Source: a virus | Virus record (IMG/VR): IMGVR_UViG_3300034378_000186 | Span: 16,793-80,792 of that record | Strand: one strand, 5' to 3' | Length of the DNA: 64,000 nt | Part shown: one piece after another, positions 34,597-43,176 of the stretch | Layout: the number at the start of each line of letters is the position of its first letter | Position numbering within the stretch: the first letter of the stretch is position 1 | Notes under the pieces: model-generated | Told to the model about the DNA's origin: nothing | Seen by the model: only the letters and a program-made list of their open reading frames with translations | Database searches by the model: none | Program-made: the position numbers and the translations under genes

Positions 34597-36632
34597 TGGC
34601 AATTGTAACGAAAACAGACATACCAGATGGAGCGATTTTAGAAATAAATTCTGTATTTAATCAAATTACAGTACAAAGTTTATTTGGTTTTTTAAATGAC
34701 AATGCTTCAACCTATTATAATCAAGAATTCTGTTATTCTGTGGATGGTGGAACTTCATTTACATCTTATGTTGCTTTAACTGAATCAAATATAAGAAATG
34801 TTAATGCAAATCCTGCAAGTGATCTGGTTGTAAGATATAAGTATGTTCAAATTGCCAGTCCTGTGATAAATCAGGATATTGTTATAAAAGGTATTTATAG
34901 TGATTTAGTATATCCTTATTTTGAGAATTCTCTGTTTAAAGAATTCTTTGATTTTAATGATCATAATGTTTTGAATTGGGCTTTAAATGTTCTTGAGAAA
35001 TTATATGATCGTGGAATTACTCCTTTTTATGTTGATAGAAATAAAGGAGAGAATATATTTCAAGATGAAGATTATATAAGTATCTGGGTGACAATTTGTC
35101 ATTTTTATGCGATCTTAGTAATATACGGAAGGCAGTATTTAAATATAAGGGATAATGTAATTCTTTTAAGATTTTTCTTTGATTTCATTGGATTGTTTTA
35201 TAATGCAAATAATACATTGGAAGAACTTCAATATTTATTTGATAATTATATCCAGGAATTTAAAGATCGTGGAACAAATAAAATTCATGTTTTTAGGGAT
35301 TCAGATACAGAACCAAGTGGAGAATTATTAAGGTTGATAGATTATTTATATCCTGATGAATTTATATTTGCTCACTGTAAACCTGAAGCTGTAGGATGGA
35401 ATATTGGGAATTCTTCTCCTTGTTATAGGGGTACTGAAAGTATAATCAATGCAATTAAGGGGTATGAATTTACTGATTTTGTGGAAGATCCTTCTAAATA
35501 TCCTTTAGAAAATGATCAATATATTACCACTAATCATATTACAAATGGGGTTGATTTTGTAGATTCAAATATGGATGGATTAGCAGATGATTGGGTTGGT
35601 TCCGGATCTGGAAATACATATTCAATTGTTTCAGGTAATGGTTTTTCTGTAAAAGCTCAAAGGGTAGATTATCCTGGATTTTTACCTTCGTTTTTTGGAG
35701 TAATTCAAAATAATGTAGTTAATGCAGGATTTAAAGCAAAATTGAAATTTAAATATCGTTCTGATTCTCTTGTTCAGATAAAATTTGGATCTGTAACTGT
35801 GGCAAGTTATCCAGTTAATGAAGGGGAAGCTAAAAGTGTTGAATTTGAATTTGTTCCCACAATGACAGGATCTATTTCTTTGGGAGCATTAAATGATATT
35901 GGTTATGCTGAATTTGGAGATATTTCACTTAATTGTGGATTGTTTATACAAGATATTCCGGATGGGGATTTCTCTGGAGTTTCAGAGGTAGAAGATGATA
36001 CTAAGAAAATAATTGTGTCACCTGAATTAAATTATGAGGTGAGTTTTAGAATAAAGAAAAATGATTCATTTGATAATGTTTCATTTGGAGTTCAGGCTTA
36101 TGATGCTCAGGAAAATGCAATAAATTTGGTTTCAGTTATTGATGGATCTTCTTCTAATGATTTTTTTGTATCTAAAAATGTTACAAAAGTTACATCAGAA
36201 GAATATTGGGTAAGAGGGGTTATTTATAATAAAGATCAACCTGATGTTTCAGCAAATGATGCTTTATTAAATGTGGGATATGGAAAGAATTTAAGAATGG
36301 GTGAAAAAGTTGCTTTTATTATACCAAGAATAAGAATTAATGGTGATTTAGGTCCAAATCTTGCTTGCATTAGAGATATAAAAATAAGACCTGCAAATTT
36401 ACCATTTTCTTTAGGATATTTAGGAGCTAAAAATTTTATTATAAATTGGGTTTTAAATAGAAGTGGGATTCCAAATGATAAGGTATCTCAGATAGTGAAA
36501 CAATATTTAATACCATATAATAGCGTATATTTTCCAATTTATTTAACTGTAGAAAATTTAGGAACACAATTCTTAAAGTTGAATTCTGGAGGATATTTAT
36601 TATTAAATACTGGTGGTCGAATAATACTTTAA
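34596..36632 (+). CDS. Baseplate/fibre-network protein with carbohydrate-binding-like domain
   Basis: A 678-residue protein. The N-terminal 230 residues are helical with aromatic repeats (YDRGITPFYVDRNKGENIFQ), similar to wedge proteins after gpJ. Residues about 310-470 form a jelly-roll-like domain (DSNMDGLADDWVGSGSG, then FKAKLKFKYRSDSLVQIKFG) of the type found in carbohydrate-binding modules. A second beta domain follows. It may connect the baseplate to the fibres and bind surface sugars. Confidence 0.55.
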   Translation: MAIVTKTDIPDGAILEINSVFNQITVQSLFGFLNDNASTYYNQEFCYSVDGGTSFTSYVALTESNIRNVNANPASDLVVRYKYVQIASPVINQDIVIKGIYSDLVYPYFENSLFKEFFDFNDHNVLNWALNVLEKLYDRGITPFYVDRNKGENIFQDEDYISIWVTICHFYAILVIYGRQYLNIRDNVILLRFFFDFIGLFYNANNTLEELQYLFDNYIQEFKDRGTNKIHVFRDSDTEPSGELLRLIDYLYPDEFIFAHCKPEAVGWNIGNSSPCYRGTESIINAIKGYEFTDFVEDPSKYPLENDQYITTNHITNGVDFVDSNMDGLADDWVGSGSGNTYSIVSGNGFSVKAQRVDYPGFLPSFFGVIQNNVVNAGFKAKLKFKYRSDSLVQIKFGSVTVASYPVNEGEAKSVEFEFVPTMTGSISLGALNDIGYAEFGDISLNCGLFIQDIPDGDFSGVSEVEDDTKKIIVSPELNYEVSFRIKKNDSFDNVSFGVQAYDAQENAINLVSVIDGSSSNDFFVSKNVTKVTSEEYWVRGVIYNKDQPDVSANDALLNVGYGKNLRMGEKVAFIIPRIRINGDLGPNLACIRDIKIRPANLPFSLGYLGAKNFIINWVLNRSGIPNDKVSQIVKQYLIPYNSVYFPIYLTVENLGTQFLKLNSGGYLLLNTGGRIIL

Positions 36633-36643
36633 AAATAGAAATT

Positions 36644-38836
36644 ATGTCAGGAAAAACAGGACAAGTTAATATTCAGAGAAATCTTTTTTTAGAAAAAGAA
36701 GAAGTTTCTGCGATGCAAGATTTTATGATTAGAAATATTCCATTGTTTTTGTTTGAAAACAGTACTCAGTCTTATGGTATTGTGGAAAATCAGGCTATTA
36801 GTGGAAATGATTTTTTGATTGAAGTTGGAACTAATGCCGGAACAATAAAATGTCAATATGATAGTTATGCAATTGACAATGATATGTTCTTGATGTTTCT
36901 GCAGCAATTCGATAATTTCCCTATTCCTGCACAAGATCTTTATTATTGGATAAGGGTAAGTCATGAAGATTATAGAGCTGAACCTGGAGAAGTATCTGTA
37001 ACTATTGATGGTCAAGTTACTGGGGTTGGAACAACGTTTACAGAATTATTAAGAGGTCAAAATGCTAAGGCCCCTACAAGGATAAGATTTTATAAAGAAG
37101 ATGATGAGGGTAATGAAATTTCTGTTTCAAATCAGGCTACTTATGAAGTTATTTCTATAAACAGCGATACAAGTATGATTATATCAGGAGAATTTATTCC
37201 TGAGTCTGGAGTGAAATTTGTAGTAGTAGGAGCTTATACGCTTGGAACAATTTTATCTTCTGAACAAAAAGAGGGTTTATATAAATATGATTGGTGTAAG
37301 GTTGAAGCTATTCAGGAAGTTGATTTGAATACTCCTCCTACAGATCCTGGGAATGGATATGTTGAAAATAAGACATTTTATATTGCAAGGGTAAGATGGA
37401 GTAGTGAAACTGGAGTAACAATTAAAGATAAAAGGGAAGATTATTGGAGGTTGAATTTTGGAGAAATTATTGTTGATACTAAGGCGGAAAGGGATGCAAG
37501 TAATTTAACCAATCTCAATATATATGATTGGATGAATAAACTTGAAACATATAATATGTTAAATCAAGCTTTAAAATTATATGAAGAATCTGATAATTCT
37601 ATTATTTCAGGATGTATTGAAAATGGAGGTACTATATCTGAAGGTTTGGTAGTTCTTGATGGGGAATTATTAAAGGTAGATTCTCATACAAAATCAGGTA
37701 CCTATTTTGAGAAAGTAACTGTTTCAGATCTTCCAAGGGCAACAGTAACAGCAGCAAGTGGAAATTTAAAATTTGATGATAATTCATTTAAAACTGGAGT
37801 AAGAAGGGTTGAATTAACTCAAGTGGTTAGAAAGGGGGTTTTCGATGTTTCATCTATTATTACTCCTCCAGATGAAGAATGGAGAAGACTTTGTTCTTTC
37901 CCCGAAGATTATATTGGGATGTTTGGACTTAGATTTGAAAGACTTCTTCCTATAATAGGGACTATTTCAACAGATGTTTTAATTACTGTTCAACAAATAT
38001 CTGGATCTCCTTCTGTTGTAATTACAGCAACAGGATTATTAGGGGTTGGAGCTTTTAAAGTGGTTCAAGAAAGTGGAGAACTTCATATTGAACTTTTATT
38101 TTCTTTTGTAGAATCTAATTCTAAATTAGAATTATATCCAATATTTAGTTCAATAAATGATATTACTTTATATGAGGGGGAATTACCTGTAGGAAATCAA
38201 CCAGGAGAAATAGTTATATATATATCTGATAATGAAGATTCTTTTGTTCATTCAGGAGATATTTCAGGGAGAAACATTAATGCAAATTTAAATGTAACTG
38301 GAGAAAAATTTGTTGCAAATGATCCTGAAGGAGTTAATTGGGGGGATGGTTATGATTTAAGACAAGATTTATCGGGTCCTTGGATTGATCAACCTATCAC
38401 TTTAGCAGGTTCAGATACGGGTGGAACTTATTTATTTGATCTTTCTGCTGATTCGGTAAACTTTCATTGGAAAAGGGTTGGGGGGAATATGGTGTTTATT
38501 CAATGTAAAATATCAAATGTTGAATTCCCAGCTACACCAGATGCAGGAGGATTAAAAATAAAAGATTTACCTTTCACTGCTGCATTTGGATGTTATGGAA
38601 CTTTCACTCATCGATGTTTAAATTTTGATGAGCATCCTATTGTTCCTGGTAGAGTTAGAATGGAGGCAGGATGGGATTATATAGTTTTATTAAAACAGGC
38701 TTTACATAGTAGTAATTTAAGTTGGAATGATGGTTATAGATTTGATTCCTTACCAAGTATAACGGTTGCAACTCATACTAATTATCCTACAAGATTTGAT
38801 ATTCAGTTTGGATTTTTTGTAGCAATTAATAGTTAG
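36644..38836 (+). CDS. Tail fibre protein
   Basis: A 730-residue beta-rich protein after the baseplate genes. The N-terminal part has helices and strands typical of fibre attachment (PAQDLYYWIRVSHEDYRAEP). The middle contains GVRRVELTQVVRKGVFDVSS, and the C-terminal region (GSDTGGTYLFDLSADSVNFH) looks like a distal knob. No signal peptide is present, in contrast to the fibres at 10.6-16.7 kb. Adsorption fibre is the likely role. Confidence 0.6.
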   Translation: MSGKTGQVNIQRNLFLEKEEVSAMQDFMIRNIPLFLFENSTQSYGIVENQAISGNDFLIEVGTNAGTIKCQYDSYAIDNDMFLMFLQQFDNFPIPAQDLYYWIRVSHEDYRAEPGEVSVTIDGQVTGVGTTFTELLRGQNAKAPTRIRFYKEDDEGNEISVSNQATYEVISINSDTSMIISGEFIPESGVKFVVVGAYTLGTILSSEQKEGLYKYDWCKVEAIQEVDLNTPPTDPGNGYVENKTFYIARVRWSSETGVTIKDKREDYWRLNFGEIIVDTKAERDASNLTNLNIYDWMNKLETYNMLNQALKLYEESDNSIISGCIENGGTISEGLVVLDGELLKVDSHTKSGTYFEKVTVSDLPRATVTAASGNLKFDDNSFKTGVRRVELTQVVRKGVFDVSSIITPPDEEWRRLCSFPEDYIGMFGLRFERLLPIIGTISTDVLITVQQISGSPSVVITATGLLGVGAFKVVQESGELHIELLFSFVESNSKLELYPIFSSINDITLYEGELPVGNQPGEIVIYISDNEDSFVHSGDISGRNINANLNVTGEKFVANDPEGVNWGDGYDLRQDLSGPWIDQPITLAGSDTGGTYLFDLSADSVNFHWKRVGGNMVFIQCKISNVEFPATPDAGGLKIKDLPFTAAFGCYGTFTHRCLNFDEHPIVPGRVRMEAGWDYIVLLKQALHSSNLSWNDGYRFDSLPSITVATHTNYPTRFDIQFGFFVAINS

Positions 38837-38854
38837 TTATAAAAATAAATAAAG

Positions 38855-39436
38855 ATGAAAATATATTATACAACATCAGTTGGAACAGATGAAGAACAGA
38901 AGAATGCAAAACTTTCTTTAGGAGGTTTTAGATCTTCTTCAGTGGTTCCTAATTTAAGAATAGGAAATCTTTTTGGGGATATATCTGAGTATACAATTCA
39001 GATAGATCGTGATCAATATATTGCCCTGATGATAAGAAATGAAACAGAGGCGGATATAACAAATCTAAAGCTACATTTTGAATATCCAATAGACGATGAA
39101 GATAATAATATTTCTGATACTTTATTTAAAATTGGAGCTGTTGAGCCTGGTGATGTTGATGGAGAAGAATATATTGAAAGATTACAAGATTTTTATTCAG
39201 CTCCTTATTCAGTAGATTTTCATGAGGCAGATGGAATTGCAAATCAGGTCCTTTTAGGGGATCTTGCAAATAATACTTCCTTTGGATTATTTTTTTGTAG
39301 ATCTTTAAAAAAAGATAAAATTTTGGAGGATTATCAAAATATGATTGAGAAGGATGAACCTGATAATTCTAATATTTATAGACAAAATGAACTACCTACA
39401 AAAGATGAAATCAAAATTGTTTTAAACTGGGATTAA
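38855..39436 (+). CDS. Fibre-associated protein
   Basis: A 193-residue protein, beta-rich in its first half (YTIQIDRDQYIALMIRNETE, LKLHFEYPIDDEDN) and charged at the end. It is the last gene of the tail operon before a promoter. Position suggests a fibre tip, chaperone or adhesin. No family recognised. Confidence 0.5.
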   Translation: MKIYYTTSVGTDEEQKNAKLSLGGFRSSSVVPNLRIGNLFGDISEYTIQIDRDQYIALMIRNETEADITNLKLHFEYPIDDEDNNISDTLFKIGAVEPGDVDGEEYIERLQDFYSAPYSVDFHEADGIANQVLLGDLANNTSFGLFFCRSLKKDKILEDYQNMIEKDEPDNSNIYRQNELPTKDEIKIVLNWD

Positions 39437-39445
39437 AAAAGGTAG

Positions 39446-39484
39446 TATATAATTTTTATATGTGGGTTTTTTTATGTATATTTG
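39446..39484 (+). promoter_or_regulatory. Putative phage promoter P1
   Basis: TATATAATTTTTATATG, a 14-base spacer and TATATTTG (a Bacteroidota -7 box, TAnnTTTG). This two-part motif recurs with the same spacing at 47941 and 59678. It lies between the tail operon and the genes that follow, marking a new transcription unit. Confidence 0.65.
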
Positions 39485-39496
39485 CTGTTATAATCA

Positions 39497-40033
39497 GTGG
39501 GTTATAATAGTTTTTTTGTGATTGATGAATTTTTAAAATATTACGAGGGGATTTACAGGAATGCTACAAACATGAATATTGATGTTTTTAGGAATCCCAA
39601 AAATAGGAAACTTGTTAGTAATCTTCTGGAAAGATTAAATAATTTATACCCAAGCATAGATGGTAAATTTCTTTTTGATTTTATAATACTTCAATTTAAT
39701 CATTATGAAAATTTTATATTGGCAAGAGGTAAAAATCGTTTACAGCTTTCATGGTTGGTTGGGGATAAAGCAATAGAAAGGTGGAAAAATAAAAGTGAGA
39801 ATTGGAATTATTTTAATAGGGAGTTTTGCAAAAAATATAGGATTAAGGCTCCTGAAAAAAAATATCAGGTAAATGAAGAAGGTAGAAAAGAATTTAGAAG
39901 CAGAGAAAGGAAAAGATTTTATAACACTGAAAGGGGATTAATTCATTGTATGGAATTAGAATTATTTGAAAGTCTGAATAGTCAGTGTTTAGAATGTAAT
40001 TATAAGAATATTTGCAATGGAAAAAGTAATTGA
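39497..40033 (+). CDS. Hypothetical protein with C-terminal Cys motif
   Basis: A 178-residue protein starting at GTG 13 bases after the P1 -7 box. It is rich in aromatic and basic residues, with a C-terminal CLECNYKNIC zinc-knuckle-like motif. It overlaps the HNH-like gene by 17 bases. As the first gene after a promoter it probably has a regulatory or early role. No family recognised. Confidence 0.5.
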   Translation: MGYNSFFVIDEFLKYYEGIYRNATNMNIDVFRNPKNRKLVSNLLERLNNLYPSIDGKFLFDFIILQFNHYENFILARGKNRLQLSWLVGDKAIERWKNKSENWNYFNREFCKKYRIKAPEKKYQVNEEGRKEFRSRERKRFYNTERGLIHCMELELFESLNSQCLECNYKNICNGKSN

Positions 40034-40433
40034 TAAATGTTCTAAATGTGGAAATAAAAGGGTAATTGTTAATAAGAAATATTATTTGTGTGATGAATGT
40101 AATTACTTTAGACTCCATGGGGAAACGAAATATGATTCATTTCGTAGAAAACAGAGGGAACAGAATAAGAAGAGGAAGCATAAGAAAACCGGGGAATGGG
40201 AATTGTTCATGGAAATATGGGCAGAAAGAGAACATAAATGCCATAATTGTGGGATAAGAATTTTTGTACCAAAACCAATAAATTTTATGCATAAGAAAAG
40301 TAAAGGGGCTTCTCCAAGTTTAAGACTGAAAAAAAGTAATATAGAAATTGTTTGTAGGGATTGTCATTATGCGTATGATTTTCAGGGGATGGATAAGTAT
40401 AACGAAAGAAAAGATTTATATGACGGAGCGTAA
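40017..40433 (+). CDS. HNH-type / NinG-like nuclease-like protein
   Basis: A 138-residue protein. N-terminal CSKCGNKR and CDECNYF form one zinc site. The second half has CHNCG, FMHKKSKGASPSLRLKKSNI and VCRDCH, the HNH/NinG-type pattern in which the His before a Lys-rich SPSLR segment and the following Cys pair frame the metal site. The last residues (YDGA) are encoded by the 51-base mini-element at 40420; without it the protein would end ...KDLYR. The insertion therefore changes only the tail. Confidence 0.6.
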   Translation: MEKVIDKCSKCGNKRVIVNKKYYLCDECNYFRLHGETKYDSFRRKQREQNKKRKHKKTGEWELFMEIWAEREHKCHNCGIRIFVPKPINFMHKKSKGASPSLRLKKSNIEIVCRDCHYAYDFQGMDKYNERKDLYDGA

Positions 40434-40470
40434 AACCAATTCATCGCTTTAGCGTGGGTGGGTAATTCAC
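40420..40470 (+). mobile_element. 51-bp mini-element of TnpB family A (hybrid LE-RE)
   Basis: Its first 38 bases equal the left end of the TnpB element at 17587 (ATGACGGAGCGTAAAACC onward, CGC TTTA GCG hairpin). Its last 17 bases equal the right end (GTGGGTGGGTAATTCAC, one difference). TTTAT precedes it. Removal rejoins the host frame as GAT TTA TAT AGA TAA. It looks like an internal-deletion derivative in which recombination joined the two similar hairpins, leaving no gene. Confidence 0.85.
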
Positions 40471-40477
40471 ATAGATA

Positions 40478-41029
40478 ATGGATAGAAAAAAGATAAAAAA
40501 GGTCACTGATCAATATGATGCTTTAATAGGAGAAGGATTTCCTATTTCTCCTGTTGCAAAATCAGAAGTGGAAATAATTAAAGAATTAAGGGAAATATTT
40601 AAGAAAGTAAATTTTCATAATATAGTTTCAATCCTTGATGGATATAAAGATAAAGCTGATGAGGAAATCTCAAATGATTTATTGGAATTTAATACTAATT
40701 TTGAAAGTAATGTAAATGAAAATGAGGAAGAACCTCAGGAAGGTAGGGGTACTTCTGGTGGAAATATATTCACCAGGGTATTTATTAGAATTTTAGGAGG
40801 CCTGTATGAATTATCCTATATTTATAGTGTGGATAGGGAAAATAAATATGAAAATGAAGATAATTGTTATGTTTATTATATTATTCTGAATGAAATAGAA
40901 GATACAGGTAACAGATCTCTTTTTTATGCAAATAAGAGATTTAAGTTTTATAATGAGGAAGAAAGGGATGATGTTTATAATAGGATAGATAGAAATATCT
41001 CTTCAGAAAGAAACATCAAAATAATTTAA
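40478..41029 (+). CDS. Hypothetical protein
   Basis: A 183-residue protein, helical and acidic at its N-terminus (KKVTDQYDALIGEGFPISPV, VEIIKELREIFKKV) and beta-rich in the C-terminal half (NIFTRVFIRILGGLYELSYI, NCYVYYIILNEIED). It begins eight bases after the mini-element. No family recognised. Neighbours are nucleic-acid-related. Confidence 0.5.
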   Translation: MDRKKIKKVTDQYDALIGEGFPISPVAKSEVEIIKELREIFKKVNFHNIVSILDGYKDKADEEISNDLLEFNTNFESNVNENEEEPQEGRGTSGGNIFTRVFIRILGGLYELSYIYSVDRENKYENEDNCYVYYIILNEIEDTGNRSLFYANKRFKFYNEEERDDVYNRIDRNISSERNIKII

Positions 41030-41040
41030 AATCGATAGTT

Positions 41041-41259
41041 ATGGGAAATATTATAAAAGAAAATTTGAATCTAACAGGGATGGTAAAATTTCTGAATGAA
41101 AAATTTGGGAATAAAAAAACAGGAAAGAAATTTACTACTCAGGATGTTCAGCAATATATTGAATTAGGATCTCTTCCTAAATATCTTGGATTGTATGATA
41201 TTGAAAGGGTAAAAGGGATTCATTCAGTAAAATTATATAATATTATTAAAAGAAATTAA
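41041..41259 (+). CDS. Small hypothetical protein
   Basis: A 72-residue basic protein (MGNIIKENLNLTGMVKFLNE) with a possible helix-turn-helix-like second half (FTTQDVQQYIELGSLPKYLG). The TnpB element of family B begins two bases after its stop codon. A DNA-binding role is possible but unsupported. Confidence 0.5.
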   Translation: MGNIIKENLNLTGMVKFLNEKFGNKKTGKKFTTQDVQQYIELGSLPKYLGLYDIERVKGIHSVKLYNIIKRN

Positions 41260-41260
41260 T

Positions 41261-42507
41261 ATAAACTACCCATCGGCTAAAGACCGAATGGGTTTTAGAC
41301 AATAACTAAGAATGCAAAGAGCAATACATAATCTGTCTTTCAGGCGTGTTTATAGCCGCCCCAAGCAAAGAGATAACCTTAGAAGCATTAAAATCTGCAT
41401 CAATGGTATCTACTTCACAATTTGTGTTGGTGCATTTAAACACCTTGTTGGTTCGTTTTCCAATATGTTTACAAGAGCTGCACGTCTGCGAAGTATAGGC
41501 AGGTGGTACAACGATGCATTTCACACCATTAAGCAAAGCTTTGTATTCAATATACTGTCTAAGCATAGAGAAATTCCATTTACCAAGTTTAGTCCGAAAC
41601 TTCTTGTTTCTTTTTTTACTTGTAAATCGGATTCCAGTAAGGTCTTCAATAGCGATTCCCTTGCCTTGCTCCTTAGCAGATTGAACAATAGATTTTGCGA
41701 TAGTGTGATTAACAATTTGGGCGTGCGTTTTCTCCCTTCCCGAAAGCCTTTTCAAAAGTCGTTTAGAACTTCTTGTGCATTTGGACTGGATAGAACTCCG
41801 AACCTTTTGACGTTTTTCCTTATACCTATTAAGGGAGTTGTTGGTGTGTTTCTCACCATCACTTGTTTCAACAATAGATGTGATGCCGAAATCCACTCCC
41901 GTAAATTCGGAAACATCTTTAATATCTACATCTGGAATATCAACACATTGAAACAAGAAAAATTTCCCTTTCCTGTAGATAAGGTCGGCCTCCCCTTTTA
42001 TGTATGGAAGATACTTTTTGTTGAAACATTTAAAAGGTATTTTTTGTCTGCCACCAATACACCATATAGAAACAATGTCTTTTTTGTAGGTAAGAATCCT
42101 ACTGTCATAAGTAATTGCTCCAAAAGGCTTGAAAACACGTTTTTTCTTCCTATCAAGTTTATAAGCATCGTTCACTTTTGCGATGGCACGAACAATTACT
42201 TGTGCAGAAAGATTAGAGTTTTCCTTGATTTGATGGTAAACAAGTTTATGTATTTTGAACTGATTAAAAACTTTGTTTTCCCAAGCTATATTAGAAATAG
42301 CGTTGCAACTTTTATTCACCGATTTAATGGTGTTAAGGAGCATCTGTTTATGTTCTTCCGTGGGTTCAAGTTTTATTTTAAGAGTCAAAACCATAAGGCA
42401 AATATACAAAATATTTCTATATTTGAAAATTATTATTTAACCAAAGGGAGAGCCACTTTCCTCCCATCGACACTTTGTGACCAATGGGTTTCCGTGGCAG
42501 TTTTATG
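41261..42507 (-). mobile_element. TnpB-only element of family B, intact
   Basis: In the minus orientation, the right end is at 41261 (ATAAACTACCC, hairpin CCCATCGG CTAAAGA CCGAATGGG) and the left end at 42507. On the minus strand the left flank reads TTCAT, which on the plus strand is the ATGAA start of the exonuclease gene. The same layout is found at 43126-43176. There is no TnpA. Removing the element leaves a normal gene junction (...AGAAATTAAT then ATGAAATTTG). Confidence 0.75.
41306..42409 (-). CDS. tnpB: TnpB RNA-guided nuclease (family B)
   Basis: 367 residues, or 362 from the second Met (MVLTLKIKLEPT). All catalytic landmarks are present: RuvC-I Asp in TGVDFGITS, RuvC-II Glu in IAIEDLTGI, the zinc finger CSSCKHIG / CTNTNCEVD, and RuvC-III Asp in IDADFNASK. 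TnpB is an omegaRNA-guided DNA nuclease that cuts the empty site left after excision and so favours retention and spread. The minus strand has TATATTTG directly before the second ATG, which may give a leaderless transcript. In a phage it would act like a homing endonuclease on coinfecting genomes. Confidence 0.9.
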   Translation of the reverse strand: MYICLMVLTLKIKLEPTEEHKQMLLNTIKSVNKSCNAISNIAWENKVFNQFKIHKLVYHQIKENSNLSAQVIVRAIAKVNDAYKLDRKKKRVFKPFGAITYDSRILTYKKDIVSIWCIGGRQKIPFKCFNKKYLPYIKGEADLIYRKGKFFLFQCVDIPDVDIKDVSEFTGVDFGITSIVETSDGEKHTNNSLNRYKEKRQKVRSSIQSKCTRSSKRLLKRLSGREKTHAQIVNHTIAKSIVQSAKEQGKGIAIEDLTGIRFTSKKRNKKFRTKLGKWNFSMLRQYIEYKALLNGVKCIVVPPAYTSQTCSSCKHIGKRTNKVFKCTNTNCEVDTIDADFNASKVISLLGAAINTPERQIMYCSLHS

Positions 42508-43122
42508 AAATTTGAGGCTAATTTTTTAACATTTGACCTGGAAACAGGGGGTTTAAAATCTGAAGAAAACCCTGTTTTGGAAGTTGCATTTTTTGCAATG
42601 GATAAAGATCTTAATGAGATCGATAGTTATAATAGTTTGATAAAACCTTATGGTAAACTAAAAATCACAGATGGTGCTTTAAAGGCCAATGGATTAAATT
42701 TAGAAACATTGGAAGAGAAAGGGAAAGAATGTAAAGAAGTAGCAGAAGATTTAGTTCAATTTTTTATAAAACATAAAAAAAGGAAAACATTACCTATTTT
42801 ATGTGGGCATAACATTGAACATTTTGATATTCCTTTTTTGGACCAATTTATGAATTTTTGTGGTAAAGATATTTCAAAGTTGGTTAATAATGATTTTATA
42901 ATTGACACATTATGGTGGAGTAGAATAAGATGGGTTGAATCCATTAATTATAAATTGGTAACCTGTTGTGATAATGCAGGGATAGAATTAATAAATGCTC
43001 ATAGGGCTGTTGCTGATACTAAAGCAAATCAAGAATTAGTTAGGTATTTTCTGAATAGTTTAAGATCTGGTCAATCATCAACAGTAATAGAAAAAAGATT
43101 TAGGGAAGAATTTGAATTTTAA
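42508..43122 (+). CDS. DEDDh 3'-5' exonuclease (DNA polymerase III epsilon-like)
   Basis: A 204-residue protein beginning MKFEANFLTFDLETGG, with Asp11 and Glu13 of motif I. Motif II lies in HNIEHFDIPFLD and motif III in HRAVADTKANQ (His and Asp), so all DEDDh residues are present. It probably proofreads for the phage DnaE-type polymerase encoded downstream. The start codon abuts the TnpB element, so its untranslated leader is element-derived. A longer in-frame start at 42484 lies inside the element and is not preferred. Confidence 0.85.
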   Translation, partial: KFEANFLTFDLETGGLKSEENPVLEVAFFAMDKDLNEIDSYNSLIKPYGKLKITDGALKANGLNLETLEEKGKECKEVAEDLVQFFIKHKKRKTLPILCGHNIEHFDIPFLDQFMNFCGKDISKLVNNDFIIDTLWWSRIRWVESINYKLVTCCDNAGIELINAHRAVADTKANQELVRYFLNSLRSGQSSTVIEKRFREEFEF

Positions 43123-43125
43123 TAT

Positions 43126-43176
43126 ATAAACTACCCATCGGCTAAAGACCGAATGGGTTTCCTTGCCGAAAATACT
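43126..43176 (-). mobile_element. 51-bp mini-element of TnpB family B
   Basis: It has the same ATAAACTACCC start and CTAAAGA hairpin as 41261 and a left-end-like GGTTTCC tail. It ends directly before the ATGAA start of the terminase gene. It contains no gene. Like 40420-40470 it is 51 bases long and looks like a fusion of the two ends of its parent. Without it the junction reads TTTTAATAT then ATGAATCAGG. Confidence 0.75.

Noticed and set aside
41312-42508. A 398-codon plus-strand frame opposite the family B tnpB
   Set aside because: The minus-strand protein has all TnpB catalytic motifs. The plus-strand translation has none and crosses both transposon ends.
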